DNA of 64,000 bases from Sulfurospirillum sp. (GTDB lineage Bacteria; Campylobacterota; Campylobacteria; Campylobacterales; Arcobacteraceae): assembly GCA_030491005.1 (NCBI GenBank), contig JAKZMJ010000030.1, positions 186,001 through 250,000 of the forward strand. Reading direction: 5' to 3'. Both the position numbers and the translations under genes were made by a program. This document shows, piece by piece, positions 26,265-34,637 of the stretch (its first letter is position 1; each line of letters begins with the position of its first letter). The notes beneath the pieces are model-generated. The model was not told where the DNA came from. It was given only the letters and a program-made list of their open reading frames with translations, and did no database searches.

Positions 26265-26464
26265 TACACCCCTGTGATTGAATATCCACTCTTAATAATC
26301 TTAACTAATCATTGAGGTTGATAATTTCAGATGTGTTGCTATCTTGACTTGTGTATATCCATCTTTATAAGCACTTAGTATAGCTAAATCTCTTTTTATT
26401 TTAGTATCAGTTTCATAAAAGTCGAAGTATATCATAAAGGTGGATATTCAATCACAGGGGTGTT
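26265..26464. mobile_element. ~200 bp repeat element, copy D (degenerate)
   Basis: Fourth copy. The outermost CTACACCCCT is doubled on the left (26251-26260) and GGGGTGTTATTA is doubled on the right (to about 26478). Two single-base insertions (aatcttaactaatc, cataaaagtcg) destroy the HTH frame. The rest of 26465-26621 holds a short plus-strand gene remnant reading LYKLLDESGLTLNNIQIFKF and nothing else. Confidence 0.8.
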
Positions 26465-26621
26465 ATTAGGGGTGTTATTATTATTTTTAGCTAACTTGAA
26501 CTAATTCAGTGCATGGCTTTAGATAAAGATTCTGAATGATTTGTATAAATTATTAGATGAAAGTGGTTTAACATTAAACAATATACAAATATTTAAGTTT
26601 CTTTTTGATGATATGTGATTA

Positions 26622-27821
26622 TTACTTTTTTAGTGAACTAATAATATCAGCTATTGTTATACTTGTTTCATCTTGTATAATACCAAAATTTGTTGGTCTA
26701 AAAATATTATCTAACATAATTTTCTTATCTTCTTTTGCAAAACTTTTACCTTCTTTTAGTAAAGCTAAGTATGTTCTAATCATTATTACTCTTTCCTGTG
26801 AATCTATTGAAAGATGATAGTTACTAAGTGTTATTTTAATAAGTATTTTAATAAACCATATCGATAATGTTGTTGATAAAGCTAAAAAACCATATTTCCA
26901 TATTTCAATTGTTTTATGATCTTGATGATTCATAAAGTCAAATACAAGGTATAGCAGGGCTATTGATAAAACAACTGACACACCAAAGTAAATCCAATAA
27001 TTTGAATTAAAACTTTTACCTTTCGATTCCCAAAATTTATATGATATTTGTAACTTTATCTCCTTTAAAACTGATTCTTTTGCATTTGAATAATCTGTTT
27101 CAATATTTTTGATATTTTTTTGAATTAAATTTAATTCTTGAAAGTTTTGTTTATATTTTGATAATTCATCTTCTAAATCTTTTAATTTACCATTTGTTTT
27201 TAATCTTTCATCTTCAAGTTTTGAAATTTTATCATTTGTTATATCAACTTGTTTTGTATCATTTTCTATTAATAAAGTTCTAAATGAATTGTCTCTTATA
27301 ATTTTTATTATAACTTCGATATATGATTTATAATAATCAATTATTTCGTTATCAAATATTATGCTATATAGTTTCTTTTTTGTAATATGCATTGCAGTTG
27401 TTTCATCACCTGCTTTTACTATTATAGAATCTTCATTGTTTTTAAATAATTTAAATGGTTTTTTTTCACTTTTTGTTTTTAAAATTAAAGTACATTCTTC
27501 TTGAGTTTGATTATTTAATAAACTAACTAATTCATCATATCGTTCTGAAAATTCATTTTTAGTAATTTCTTCTAAGTTTTGTTTGTTTGAAGTTGGTGCA
27601 TTCTCAATTAAGTAAGATATGCTATCTAGTATATTTATTTTATTTCTAATAATATCAGATTCTGAATTTGTTTTACTCATAAAATACTCTAATTTACTAT
27701 GTATTGTATGTACAAATTCATCTTCCGTTGTTTCATCAATTAATGTAATATTACTTAGATATGAATATATAGCATTCTGAAATTTATTAAAATCTATATC
27801 ATCTTTTAATTTAGATTGAAG
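26622..27821 (-). pseudogene. coiled-coil membrane protein gene, 3' part (split by an IS)
   Basis: About 400 codons from SKLKDDIDFNKF to ADIISSLKK. It has a soluble N-terminal part, a coiled coil (residues ~195-260, KISKLEDERLKTNGKLKDLE) and two membrane helices (NYWIYFGVSVVLSIALLYLV; YGFLALSTTLSIWFIKILI), then MIRTYLALLKEG and LDNIFRPTNFGIIQDE. The C-terminal region resembles DUF6161-type proteins; that match is from memory and uncertain. The open frame can be read from a TTG at 27839, but those first residues (MNLQVAL) are encoded by the terminal repeat of the IS. The real 5' end lies beyond it at 29314-29387. Confidence 0.7.
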
Positions 27822-29313
27822 AGCTACTTGCAAATTCAATCACAATCAAATATATAATTCTTAATAGTAACTATTTTAAGCTTTAAAAAAATAGTTATTA
27901 TTTCTAACTTGCATAATTTACAATATATTTACCAAATTTATTAAAAAATCACATTTTTTCTCCATTCCTTATGGTTAAATTGTAAAATTCAGTATTTTTA
28001 TATAAATTTCTATCAATGGTCATGTAATAAGTTTTAAACTTTGATGTATACAAATAGATAAAATTCCAAATGCTAAAACGCAAGCTACCTTATTTGCCCC
28101 TTGATAGTATATTTTATCACATCCAAAGTCATCTTTTAAGTATTTATTTACTCGCTCTACCATACTTCTTTGCTTGTAGTGATGTTTATCTGATGCTTGA
28201 GTCAAATTTAAATATTCAAATTTTTCTTTTTCCTCTTTTGCTAAAGCTATTTTTTCTTTTAGCACTTTAGAGTTTTTAGGATTTATATCTATGATTGGTT
28301 TATGATTTAACTCTTCAGAATACTCTGCAATAATATCACTATCATATCCAGCATCAAGTAAATCATGAAGATACATTACTCTTTTGCTAGTTTCATTTAT
28401 AAGTGGAAGTGCTACAGAACTATCATGAACATTTGCACCACTATAAAATGCAACTACTGGTATATCTCCATCAACAACACTAATATGAAGTTTACCACCT
28501 ATCCAAACTTCTCTATTACCTTTTGAATTTTGTTTAATACCAACTCCACATGATGTTGATACAAGTGATAACATATCATTAGTAGTTTTCATATCTTTTT
28601 GAAGTTCAAGAATCTTTGGTTTTATAGCTTCTCTTTTCTCACCTTTTTTAGGTCTTCCAACTTTATTTTTTGCTTTCTCTTTTTTCTCAACTTTTACAGG
28701 TTTTTCCCTAAGTGGTATTTTAGTAGCATCACTTGCATTGTACATAAATATAGTATCTGACAAATACTCTTCTATGAATTTTTGATGAGTTTTCTCAGCT
28801 ATTTTCATATCACTAAGTTGTTCAAACACTCTACTAAATTTTGATTCACTAGGAATATCTATTTTATATCTCCATCCACATAATACTCGCAATATTCTAT
28901 CCCTATGCAGTCTATGAATTAAATCTCTTGTTGTTTGTATATTATAAACTGATTTAGCAATAAATGCCCTTGCTATTTCTTCTCTATCTTTTGGAGTGTT
29001 TGTAATTGTTACAATTGTAACATGCTTTTCTATTTGGGCAAAATCTAATATTTTTATTAATTTTTCTTCTTTAGTGCTTAGTGTTCCTAGTTGTTCTTTT
29101 ATCTCAGGAAATAAACAATTTTCATGGTTTATAATCCTAAGCCACATTTTTGAAAGATTTGAAGATAATTTTGGTATAATATTTTTCATAAGTTGAATCT
29201 CTTTTCTGTTAAATTTTAGGATATAAAATTATAACTTATTTGAAATTTGATTCAACTTTTTTTACAAATAAAAACCTAAATTATGAACTTATTTGCTAAT
29301 TTGCAAGTGGCTC
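27822..29313. mobile_element. IS4/IS5-like insertion sequence, 1,492 bp
   Basis: Terminal inverted repeats of 16 bases, GAGCTACTTGCAAATT on the left and GAGCCACTTGCAAATT on the right (complement). It is flanked by a 4-base direct repeat TGAA (27818-27821 and 29314-29317). One transposase gene. Removing the element and one TGAA restores an uninterrupted reading frame across the junction (NNNIVQ-SKLKDD), which proves the boundaries. Confidence 0.92.
28020..29189 (-). CDS. DDE transposase (IS4/IS5 superfamily)
   Basis: 389 aa, full length. DUF772-like N-terminal part (KFSRVFEQLSDMKIAE), a Lys-rich linker with the GRPKKG motif, then DDE domain segments ISVVDGDIPV (first D), LLDAGYDSD (second D) and RSMVERVNKYLKDDFG (E). 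ATG at 29189 with a weak AGAG ribosome site. The gene looks intact, so the element could still move. Exact IS family needs a database comparison. Confidence 0.88.
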   Translation of the reverse strand: MKNIIPKLSSNLSKMWLRIINHENCLFPEIKEQLGTLSTKEEKLIKILDFAQIEKHVTIVTITNTPKDREEIARAFIAKSVYNIQTTRDLIHRLHRDRILRVLCGWRYKIDIPSESKFSRVFEQLSDMKIAEKTHQKFIEEYLSDTIFMYNASDATKIPLREKPVKVEKKEKAKNKVGRPKKGEKREAIKPKILELQKDMKTTNDMLSLVSTSCGVGIKQNSKGNREVWIGGKLHISVVDGDIPVVAFYSGANVHDSSVALPLINETSKRVMYLHDLLDAGYDSDIIAEYSEELNHKPIIDINPKNSKVLKEKIALAKEEKEKFEYLNLTQASDKHHYKQRSMVERVNKYLKDDFGCDKIYYQGANKVACVLAFGILSICIHQSLKLIT

Positions 29314-29387
29314 TGAACTATATTATTATTTAATCTTCTTTTTGTATTTTCTAATGCTAATTTTATTTTTTTAGTAGATTGTTGCAT
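29314..29387 (-). pseudogene. coiled-coil membrane protein gene, 5' part
   Basis: Reads MQQSTKKIKLALENTKRRLN then NNIVQ up to the IS. ATG at 29387 follows AAAGGAATTTA. Joined to 26622-27821 it gives an unbroken protein of roughly 420 aa. It begins just after an attC-like half site (29404-29462). Confidence 0.8.
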
Positions 29388-29403
29388 TAAATTCCTTTCT
29401 TAT

Positions 29404-29462
29404 GATAACACTTGAGTTGAAGGACAAGAGTTATTGCGACTTGATACTTTTGTCTTTTCGAG
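29404..29462. other. attC-like site 0 (partial)
   Basis: GATAAC, a spacer, then AAGGACAAGAG paired with CTTTTGTCTTT. The left half aligns with attC 1 and 2 (AAC CTTGAGTTGAAGGACAAG against AAC GGCTGAAGCAAAGAACAAG). The outer core on the right is not recognisable (AAATTC in place of GTT). It lies directly upstream of the split coiled-coil gene. Confidence 0.45.
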
Positions 29463-29571
29463 ATAAATCAAATTCTTTATACATGGTCTTCTCTTGGATT
29501 TAGTGATGATTTTACTCCCCATTCTTGCGAAGTTCATTTACTAATGGTGATTATCTTTTCTTTTTCATTTA

Positions 29572-29605
29572 TTTTAACACAGAATTATTTTATTCTGTGT
29601 TAAAA
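29572..29605. terminator. hairpin terminator upstream of ribE
   Basis: Perfect stem TTTTAACACAGAAT / ATTCTGTGTTAAAA with a 6-base loop, T-rich on both sides, so it could stop transcription in either direction. It insulates the island from ribE. Confidence 0.75.
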
Positions 29606-29686
29606 TTTAGCTTAGCACTGCATTCTCCTTAATTCATTTTTAATCACATTTTAGCTACTGTAATAAGAATTTATAAAAGGATTTAT

Positions 29687-30298
29687 GTGTTCACAGGCTT
29701 AATTCGTGAGATGGCAGAAGTTTTAAGTTTTAATAATAATGTATTAACACTAAAGGCAAAATATACACCAAAAATTGGTGATTCAATTGCTATTAATGGA
29801 GCTTGTTTAAGTGTAATAAAAATCGCCTCTTCTTCTTTTAGTGTTGAGATATCGCCTGAGTCAACAAGAATATTGGCAATGCAAAACTATACAAAAATAG
29901 TACATATTGAACCTGCCATGATGATGGGTGATAGATTTGAGGGACATATTGTTCAAGGGCATATTGATTGTTTAGGTAAAATTAAAAGTATAAAACAAAA
30001 TGGAAATTCAAGTGATTATATAATTACTTTGCCTAAGGAATTTATGAAATTTATTTCTCCTAAAGGTTCCATTAGTATTGACGGTGTATCTTTAACAATA
30101 AATGAAGTTTTTTTGGATTCTTTTAGATTAACTATAATTCCTCTTACTATTAAGAATACACTTTTTAATACATATAAAGTTGGAACATTGGTAAATATAG
30201 AAACCGATATGTTTGCTAGGTATGTTTATAATATTTTTTCTAAAAATGATAAAACACTTTATTGGGATGAAGTTGATAAGATTATGGCTTCTTATTAG
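29687..30298 (+). CDS. ribE: riboflavin synthase
   Basis: Converts two 6,7-dimethyl-8-ribityllumazine to riboflavin; acts as a trimer. 203 aa with two lumazine-binding repeats: MFTGLIREMAEV at the start, NGACLSVI, then GHIVQGHIDCLG and SIDGVSLTINEV in the second. GTG start after AAAGGATTTAT; MFTGL is the invariant family N terminus. A duplicated copy of this start lies at 18690-18815. The downstream order ribE - 64 aa protein - recA is on one strand. Confidence 0.94.
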   Translation: MFTGLIREMAEVLSFNNNVLTLKAKYTPKIGDSIAINGACLSVIKIASSSFSVEISPESTRILAMQNYTKIVHIEPAMMMGDRFEGHIVQGHIDCLGKIKSIKQNGNSSDYIITLPKEFMKFISPKGSISIDGVSLTINEVFLDSFRLTIIPLTIKNTLFNTYKVGTLVNIETDMFARYVYNIFSKNDKTLYWDEVDKIMASY

Positions 30299-30335
30299 AA
30301 TTTATATGTTAAGTTAATTACAAAGGATATTTTAG

Positions 30336-30530
30336 ATGATAAGTAGCTCAATTCCTGAAAATATATTAAAGATTCAAAAAAAACTTACAAGTTTAGAAAA
30401 AGATTCAAGATCTTATAAAAAATATACAAAAATATTAGCCAAACATATAAAAAAATATTCCATGAGACAAAGATTAAATTCACATATAAAAACTATTGAA
30501 TCTATACAAGAGCTAGAAAAAAAGGAATAA
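30336..30530 (+). CDS. conserved small helical protein, 64 aa
   Basis: Basic, all-helical peptide (ILKIQKKLTSLEKDSRSYKK, then KILAKHIKKYSMRQRLNSHI) with no membrane segment. ATG follows AAAGGATATTTTAG. It lies between ribE and recA with short spacing, so it is probably cotranscribed. Function unknown. Confidence 0.6.
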   Translation: MISSSIPENILKIQKKLTSLEKDSRSYKKYTKILAKHIKKYSMRQRLNSHIKTIESIQELEKKE

Positions 30531-30611
30531 AATATTACAATTTACAATAAATTAGAATGTTCGGTGAAAAAACTGCTACTATACACAAAACAAAAATAAT
30601 AGGAATTTAAA

Positions 30612-31607
30612 ATGGACGAGAATCAAAAAAAATCGTTAGACTTAGCAATTAAACAGTTAGACAAAGCTTTTGGTAAGGGTACATTATTAAGACTAGGGGA
30701 TAAAGAAATTTTACCAATTGAAACTATTTCTACTGGTTCTTTAGGTTTAGATTTAGCTTTAGGTGTAGGAGGACTTCCAAAAGGTAGAGTTATTGAAATT
30801 TATGGACCAGAAAGTTCAGGAAAAACTACTTTGACACTTCATGCAATTGCCCAGTGTCAAAAAGCAGGAGGAGTGTGTGCTTTTATAGATGCTGAACATG
30901 CACTGGATGTAATATATGCAAAAAACTTAGGAGTTGATACAGATAATTTACTTGTATCTCAACCTGATTTTGGTGAGCAAGCTTTAGAAATACTTGAAAC
31001 AGTTATAAGATCAGGTGCTGTTGATTTAATAGTAATTGATTCAGTTGCAGCTTTAACTCCAAAAATTGAGATTGATGGAGATATGGATGATGTACAAGTT
31101 GGTCTTCAAGCTAGGCTGATGAGTAAGGCTTTGCGAAAAATTACTAGTATTTTAAATAAGATGAATTGTACAGTTATTTTTATAAATCAAATTAGAATGA
31201 AAATAGGAATGACAGGATATGGATCTCCTGAGACTACCACAGGAGGAAATGCTTTAAAGTTTTATTCTTCAATAAGATTAGATATAAGAAGAATAGCTAC
31301 TTTAAAACAAGCAGAAAATCCAATAGGAAATAGAGTTAAAGTTAAAGTAGTAAAAAATAAAGTTGCACCACCTTTTCAAATTGCAGAATTTGATATTATG
31401 TTTGGTGAAGGCATTTCTAAAATGGGCGAATTAATAGATTATGGTGTTAAGCTTGATATTGTGGATAAAGCAGGTTCTTGGTTTTCTTATAATGATAGTA
31501 AAATAGGACAAGGAAAAGAAAACTCTAAAGTTTTTTTAAGAGATAATCCTGAAATTGCACAAGAAATTGAAAATAAGATTTTAGAAGCCATGGGAAAAAC
31601 AAATTAA
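30612..31607 (+). CDS. recA: RecA recombinase
   Basis: ATP-dependent DNA strand-exchange protein, 331 aa. Walker [27 protein letters not shown] (Walker B and loop L1), [17 protein letters not shown] (loop L2) and the C-terminal domain [22 protein letters not shown] follows AGGAATTTAAA. The last 49 codons and about 110 bases beyond are duplicated at 34381-34637, so the DNA after the gene was rearranged. Confidence 0.97.
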   Translation: MDENQKKSLDLAIKQLDKAFGKGTLLRLGDKEILPIETISTGSLGLDLALGVGGLPKGRVIEIYGPESSGKTTLTLHAIAQCQKAGGVCAFIDAEHALDVIYAKNLGVDTDNLLVSQPDFGEQALEILETVIRSGAVDLIVIDSVAALTPKIEIDGDMDDVQVGLQARLMSKALRKITSILNKMNCTVIFINQIRMKIGMTGYGSPETTTGGNALKFYSSIRLDIRRIATLKQAENPIGNRVKVKVVKNKVAPPFQIAEFDIMFGEGISKMGELIDYGVKLDIVDKAGSWFSYNDSKIGQGKENSKVFLRDNPEIAQEIENKILEAMGKTN

Positions 31608-31719
31608 AAGATGCAAGGACTATAAAGAATAAATATTGCCAATGCAAACAGTTCCCCCTCAGTCTTTGTCTTTATAGTAAATTTATATTTAGCTGAGGGA
31701 GTTTACCATAATATTTAAT
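31463..31719. repeat. recA 3'-end direct repeat, copy 1
   Basis: 257 bases from the codons for DKAGSW to just past a CCCTCAG...CTGAGGG inverted repeat. About 99% identical to 34381-34637 (two or three substitutions, no indels). Confidence 0.93.
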
Positions 31720-31764
31720 GGTGCTAATACTGTAAATTTTATCTTTTATTCTTCACAATAATTA

Positions 31765-32039
31765 GATATTTTAGCTTGCTATCCTGCACTATCTATTCTA
31801 GCTCTATCAAATCTCTTACCTATAAGAAGTTGCGATACACATTGTTTTATAAATTCTAAGTTTTTATCTGCTAGTGATACATTACTATCTCTAAAGTCAA
31901 CATCAATTACATAACCACCGTTAATATGTCCAAGCATTGGCATATATCCAGATTCTTTTAGATAAGAATATTTGCAGTATTTTTATTGGCTTCTACAAAT
32001 GTTGCATTTATATCTAACATCAAATCTTTATTTTTCATT
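31765..32039 (-). pseudogene. IS1380-like transposase remnant
   Basis: Broken frames on the minus strand read MKNKDLMLDINATFVEANKN and, in another frame, GYMPMLGHINGGYVIDVDFR and FDRARIDSAG. These match the middle of IS1380-family transposases (the LGH..G.......R.GN and R.DSA blocks). The ends are missing and a frameshift lies near 31965. Confidence 0.65.
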
Positions 32040-32110
32040 AAGTCGTTTTTATCCTTTATTTTATTGTTTTAATTTTACTCTTTTAGGAATTAAAATTTAC
32101 AAATAGTTAT

Positions 32111-32662
32111 TTATTTTTCTTGGGGTAGTATAATATCTAAGAATTTTTTAATACTAATAAGAGTTTTATTAAAATAAGATATATTTGTCTTTTCATACAA
32201 AACTGTTCCTTTAAGAAGCATAATAATTGATTGTATTTCATTGTCATCTAGTCTATAGTCTTCGTTTAATATCTTTTTTAAATTTTTAAACTCAATATTA
32301 ATCAATTCATCTATACCTTTTTTCATAGATGAGGGTAAAGTTCGATATTCATTTAGCAAAGGAACAATAGGACAAATGGCTCGCCCTTTTTTAGCGATTT
32401 GATATAGGTCGTAGTATGCCTCTAACTTTACAAAAGTATTTGCTGGCAAGTGGTGAATTTCAAAAAAATCATTTTCTAATGATAATTTTAAATAGTCTAA
32501 ATATGCTACCCCCAACTTCTCTTTTGTTTTAAAATGGTGATGTACATTCTCTCTACTTGTAGAAATTCTTTCGGCAAGGCTTAAGAAAGTGATTCCCTTA
32601 AATCCTTTCTCGTGAATCATACAGTTTACTTCATTTAAAATATGCTCTTTTACTGTTGTCAT
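32111..32662 (-). CDS. TetR/AcrR-family regulator
   Basis: 183 aa. N-terminal HTH: IHEKGFKGITFLSLAERIST then RENVHHHFKTKEKLGVAYL, the standard TetR DNA-binding fold; the rest is the ligand-binding helical domain. It is divergent from a plus-strand promoter with a perfect palindrome between them (32716-32735), the likely operator, so it probably represses both itself and that promoter. The original target gene beside the operator has been replaced by an IS3 fragment; the peroxidase gene now lies downstream. Confidence 0.88.
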   Translation of the reverse strand: MTTVKEHILNEVNCMIHEKGFKGITFLSLAERISTSRENVHHHFKTKEKLGVAYLDYLKLSLENDFFEIHHLPANTFVKLEAYYDLYQIAKKGRAICPIVPLLNEYRTLPSSMKKGIDELINIEFKNLKKILNEDYRLDDNEIQSIIMLLKGTVLYEKTNISYFNKTLISIKKFLDIILPQEK

Positions 32663-32683
32663 AAAAATCCTTTTAATCTCTAC

Positions 32684-32712
32684 TTGACATTATAGCAAAA
32701 CTTATGTAGAAT
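32684..32712 (+). promoter_or_regulatory. sigma-70 type promoter
   Basis: TTGACA (32684-32689), 17-base spacer, TAGAAT (32707-32712). It reads toward the peroxidase gene. A palindromic operator starts four bases downstream. Confidence 0.6.
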
Positions 32713-32715
32713 GTT

Positions 32716-32735
32716 TACTTACGTGGAAGTAAGTA
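32716..32735. promoter_or_regulatory. TetR operator candidate
   Basis: Inverted repeat TACTTAC-N6-GTAAGTA, 20 bases, immediately after the promoter and 54 bases upstream of the tetR start. Size and symmetry are typical of TetR-family operators. Confidence 0.65.
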
Positions 32736-32799
32736 TATTTTCTCAACAAGGATTATAATGAAATATAGTAGGTTGAAGATTATTGAGTTGGCATTTATG

Positions 32800-32935
32800 C
32801 TTCAAATTTAGATGAGAAATATGTTGCTGATATTACTTATATAGCAAAAGGATAAGGATGGATATATCTTGAAATTGTAATAGACTTATATTTAGAAAAG
32901 TTGTTGGTTGGTCTATGAAGTATTTCAATGTTTCA
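32800..32935 (+). pseudogene. IS3-family transposase (orfB) fragment
   Basis: Reads EKYVADITYIAKG-stop-GW and then IYLEIVIDLYLEK and VGWSMKYF across frames, the DDE core start of IS3 orfB (WVTDITYI...[20 protein letters not shown]). It lies just after an ATG with a ribosome site (32759, MKYSR) whose gene it seems to have cut. Confidence 0.65.
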
Positions 32936-32972
32936 GGCTAATTTAAATTTAATTATATAAAAAGGAACTACA

Positions 32973-33938
32973 ATGTTTACAAGTAAATTACTAACATCTC
33001 TTTTATTGACCTTTAGTGTACTTCAGGGAAATGAAAAACTTCCAGATTCTAATAAAATAATTGGTTTTTTTGAAAAAACTTTTGGGAAACATAATTCACA
33101 AAGACGTAATCATCTCACAGGTTTCTGTTTTAGCGGAGAATTCATACCCAATAAGGGAAAAATAAATGAGTATTCAAAATCAAATGTGTTCATACACAAT
33201 AGCCAAGTAAATGGTAGATTTTCACATAAAGACGGTATTAAATTAAATGAAAGCAAAGTAGGACATTTAGGTATGGCCATTAGCTTTGATTTACCGTTTC
33301 AAGAGAATTTTATAACAACTCTTAATACTTTAGATTTTTTTCCAGCTTCTACAGCAGAAGCTTTTTACCAAATCATGAAATATAAGGCTACTAAAGATAA
33401 AGAACTTTTAAAAAGTATTAAACAGACTTATCCTGAACTAGTAAAATTTAAGAAGTATTACAAGAAAAATCCAATAGTATTAAAAGGATATGAGAATAGT
33501 CAATATAATTCTGTTAATAGCTTTGTATTGGTTAATAACAAAGGAAAAAGAAAGTATGTTAGGTGGAGTTTTGTGCCAAGAGATTTAAACAACGTCATTA
33601 ATCAAAGTAAAACTGTTGACTTTTATACAACACTTAAAAAGAAATTATCTAATTCTAGTGCTCAATGGGATATGATAATAATTTTAGCTAATGATGAAGA
33701 TAAAGTTAACGATCCAAGTATAATGTGGAGTCCTCAAAATCATACAAGAATTAATGCAGGAACATTAATAGTCTCAAAAATATCTAAAAAAGGATCCTGC
33801 AATGATGTGAATTTTGATCCTTTAATTCTACCCTCTGGTATAAAACCATCTGAGGATTCTGTTCTAATATTTAGAAGTTCTGCCTATGCTATATCTTTTG
33901 GAAAGAGACTTGGCGAAAAACTACAAAATAGTAAATAA
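32973..33938 (+). CDS. periplasmic catalase-related peroxidase (SrpA-like)
   Basis: 321 aa haem protein of the catalase superfamily, likely acting as an organic or hydrogen peroxide peroxidase. Signal peptide MFTSKLLTSLLLTFSVLQG. Distal haem His in RRNHLTGFCFSGEF (family form NHAKG), the catalase segment YNSVNSFVLVNNKGKRKYVR, and the proximal haem Tyr in RSSAYAISFGKR (RxxxY). It lacks the C-terminal parts of full catalases, as SrpA-like enzymes do. ATG behind AAAGGAACTACA. It lies downstream of a TetR-controlled promoter, so induction by the TetR ligand is plausible. Part of the insertion next to recA. Confidence 0.82.
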   Translation: MFTSKLLTSLLLTFSVLQGNEKLPDSNKIIGFFEKTFGKHNSQRRNHLTGFCFSGEFIPNKGKINEYSKSNVFIHNSQVNGRFSHKDGIKLNESKVGHLGMAISFDLPFQENFITTLNTLDFFPASTAEAFYQIMKYKATKDKELLKSIKQTYPELVKFKKYYKKNPIVLKGYENSQYNSVNSFVLVNNKGKRKYVRWSFVPRDLNNVINQSKTVDFYTTLKKKLSNSSAQWDMIIILANDEDKVNDPSIMWSPQNHTRINAGTLIVSKISKKGSCNDVNFDPLILPSGIKPSEDSVLIFRSSAYAISFGKRLGEKLQNSK

Positions 33939-34039
33939 TATTTTGTAGTTAGTAAGAAATAATTAAAGAAACCTAAATTTGGACTTAGAAAATTAAAAAA
34001 CTATTGGTATAGTATTTAATATATATAAGAGAGTATTTA

Positions 34040-34380
34040 AAAAGTAATCGTGCTTACAAATCAACAAAGTGGACATAGAAACTTTACTTTTTAGTTTTCT
34101 ATCCATGATTATGAAGCTACTAGGATTGATTTTAAGGTAAGATAATAGTTAGAAGAAAAGAATAGTTTAACCTGTATAAGAAAAGGTTTATTAAAAAAAG
34201 AATACGCATTAGAACTTGAAAATCTTTCTGGAAGCTAACTCCTAATATACTAAATAGAGGTTTTTATGGGATCAACTCCTGATGAAAAATATGCTGGTGA
34301 TATCACATATATTTCAAAAGGAGAAGGATGATTATACCTTACAACTGTAATGATTTATATTTAAGAAAAGCTAATTGTTG
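34040..34380 (+). pseudogene. second IS3-family transposase fragment
   Basis: Decayed orfB: traces of the HTH_21 region followed by SWKLTPNILNR and then [18 protein letters not shown] in the next frame, with several stops. It ends at the codons for VGW, where it is fused without any spacer to the recA 3' duplicate. Confidence 0.65.
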
Positions 34381-34637
34381 GGATAAAGCAGGTTCTTGGT
34401 TTTCTTATAATGATAGTAAAATAGGACAAGGAAAAGAAAACTCGAAAGTTTTTTTAAGAGATAATCCTGAAGTTGCACAAGAAATTGAAAATAAGATTTT
34501 AGAAGCCATGGGAAAAACAAATTAAAAGATGCAAGGACTATAAAGAATAAATATTGCCAATGCAAACAGTTCCCCCTCAGTCTTTGTCTTTATAGTAAAT
34601 TTATATTTAGCTGAGGGAGTTTACCATAATATTTAAT
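34381..34637. repeat. recA 3'-end direct repeat, copy 2
   Basis: About 99% identical to 31463-31719. It contains the last 49 recA codons still open (from DKAGSW) but no start of its own, so it is a gene fragment. The short open frame at 34328-34525 is this fragment joined to IS3 bases. Confidence 0.93.

Noticed and set aside
20890-26464. Four spaced repeats as a CRISPR array
   Set aside because: The units are ~200 bp, encode an ORF and are spaced by 0.4-2.6 kb of unrelated genes.
26622-27839. 405-codon ORF as a complete gene
   Set aside because: Its first residues are encoded by the IS terminal repeat; the true start is on the far side of the IS at 29387.
31650-31710. CCCTCAG...CTGAGGG inverted repeat as a strong terminator
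   Set aside because: The loop is about 31 bases and no T run follows; it may still be structural, but the evidence is weak.
34328-34525. 65-codon plus-strand ORF as a gene
   Set aside because: It is the duplicated recA tail joined to IS3 bases; no ribosome site and no start of its own.
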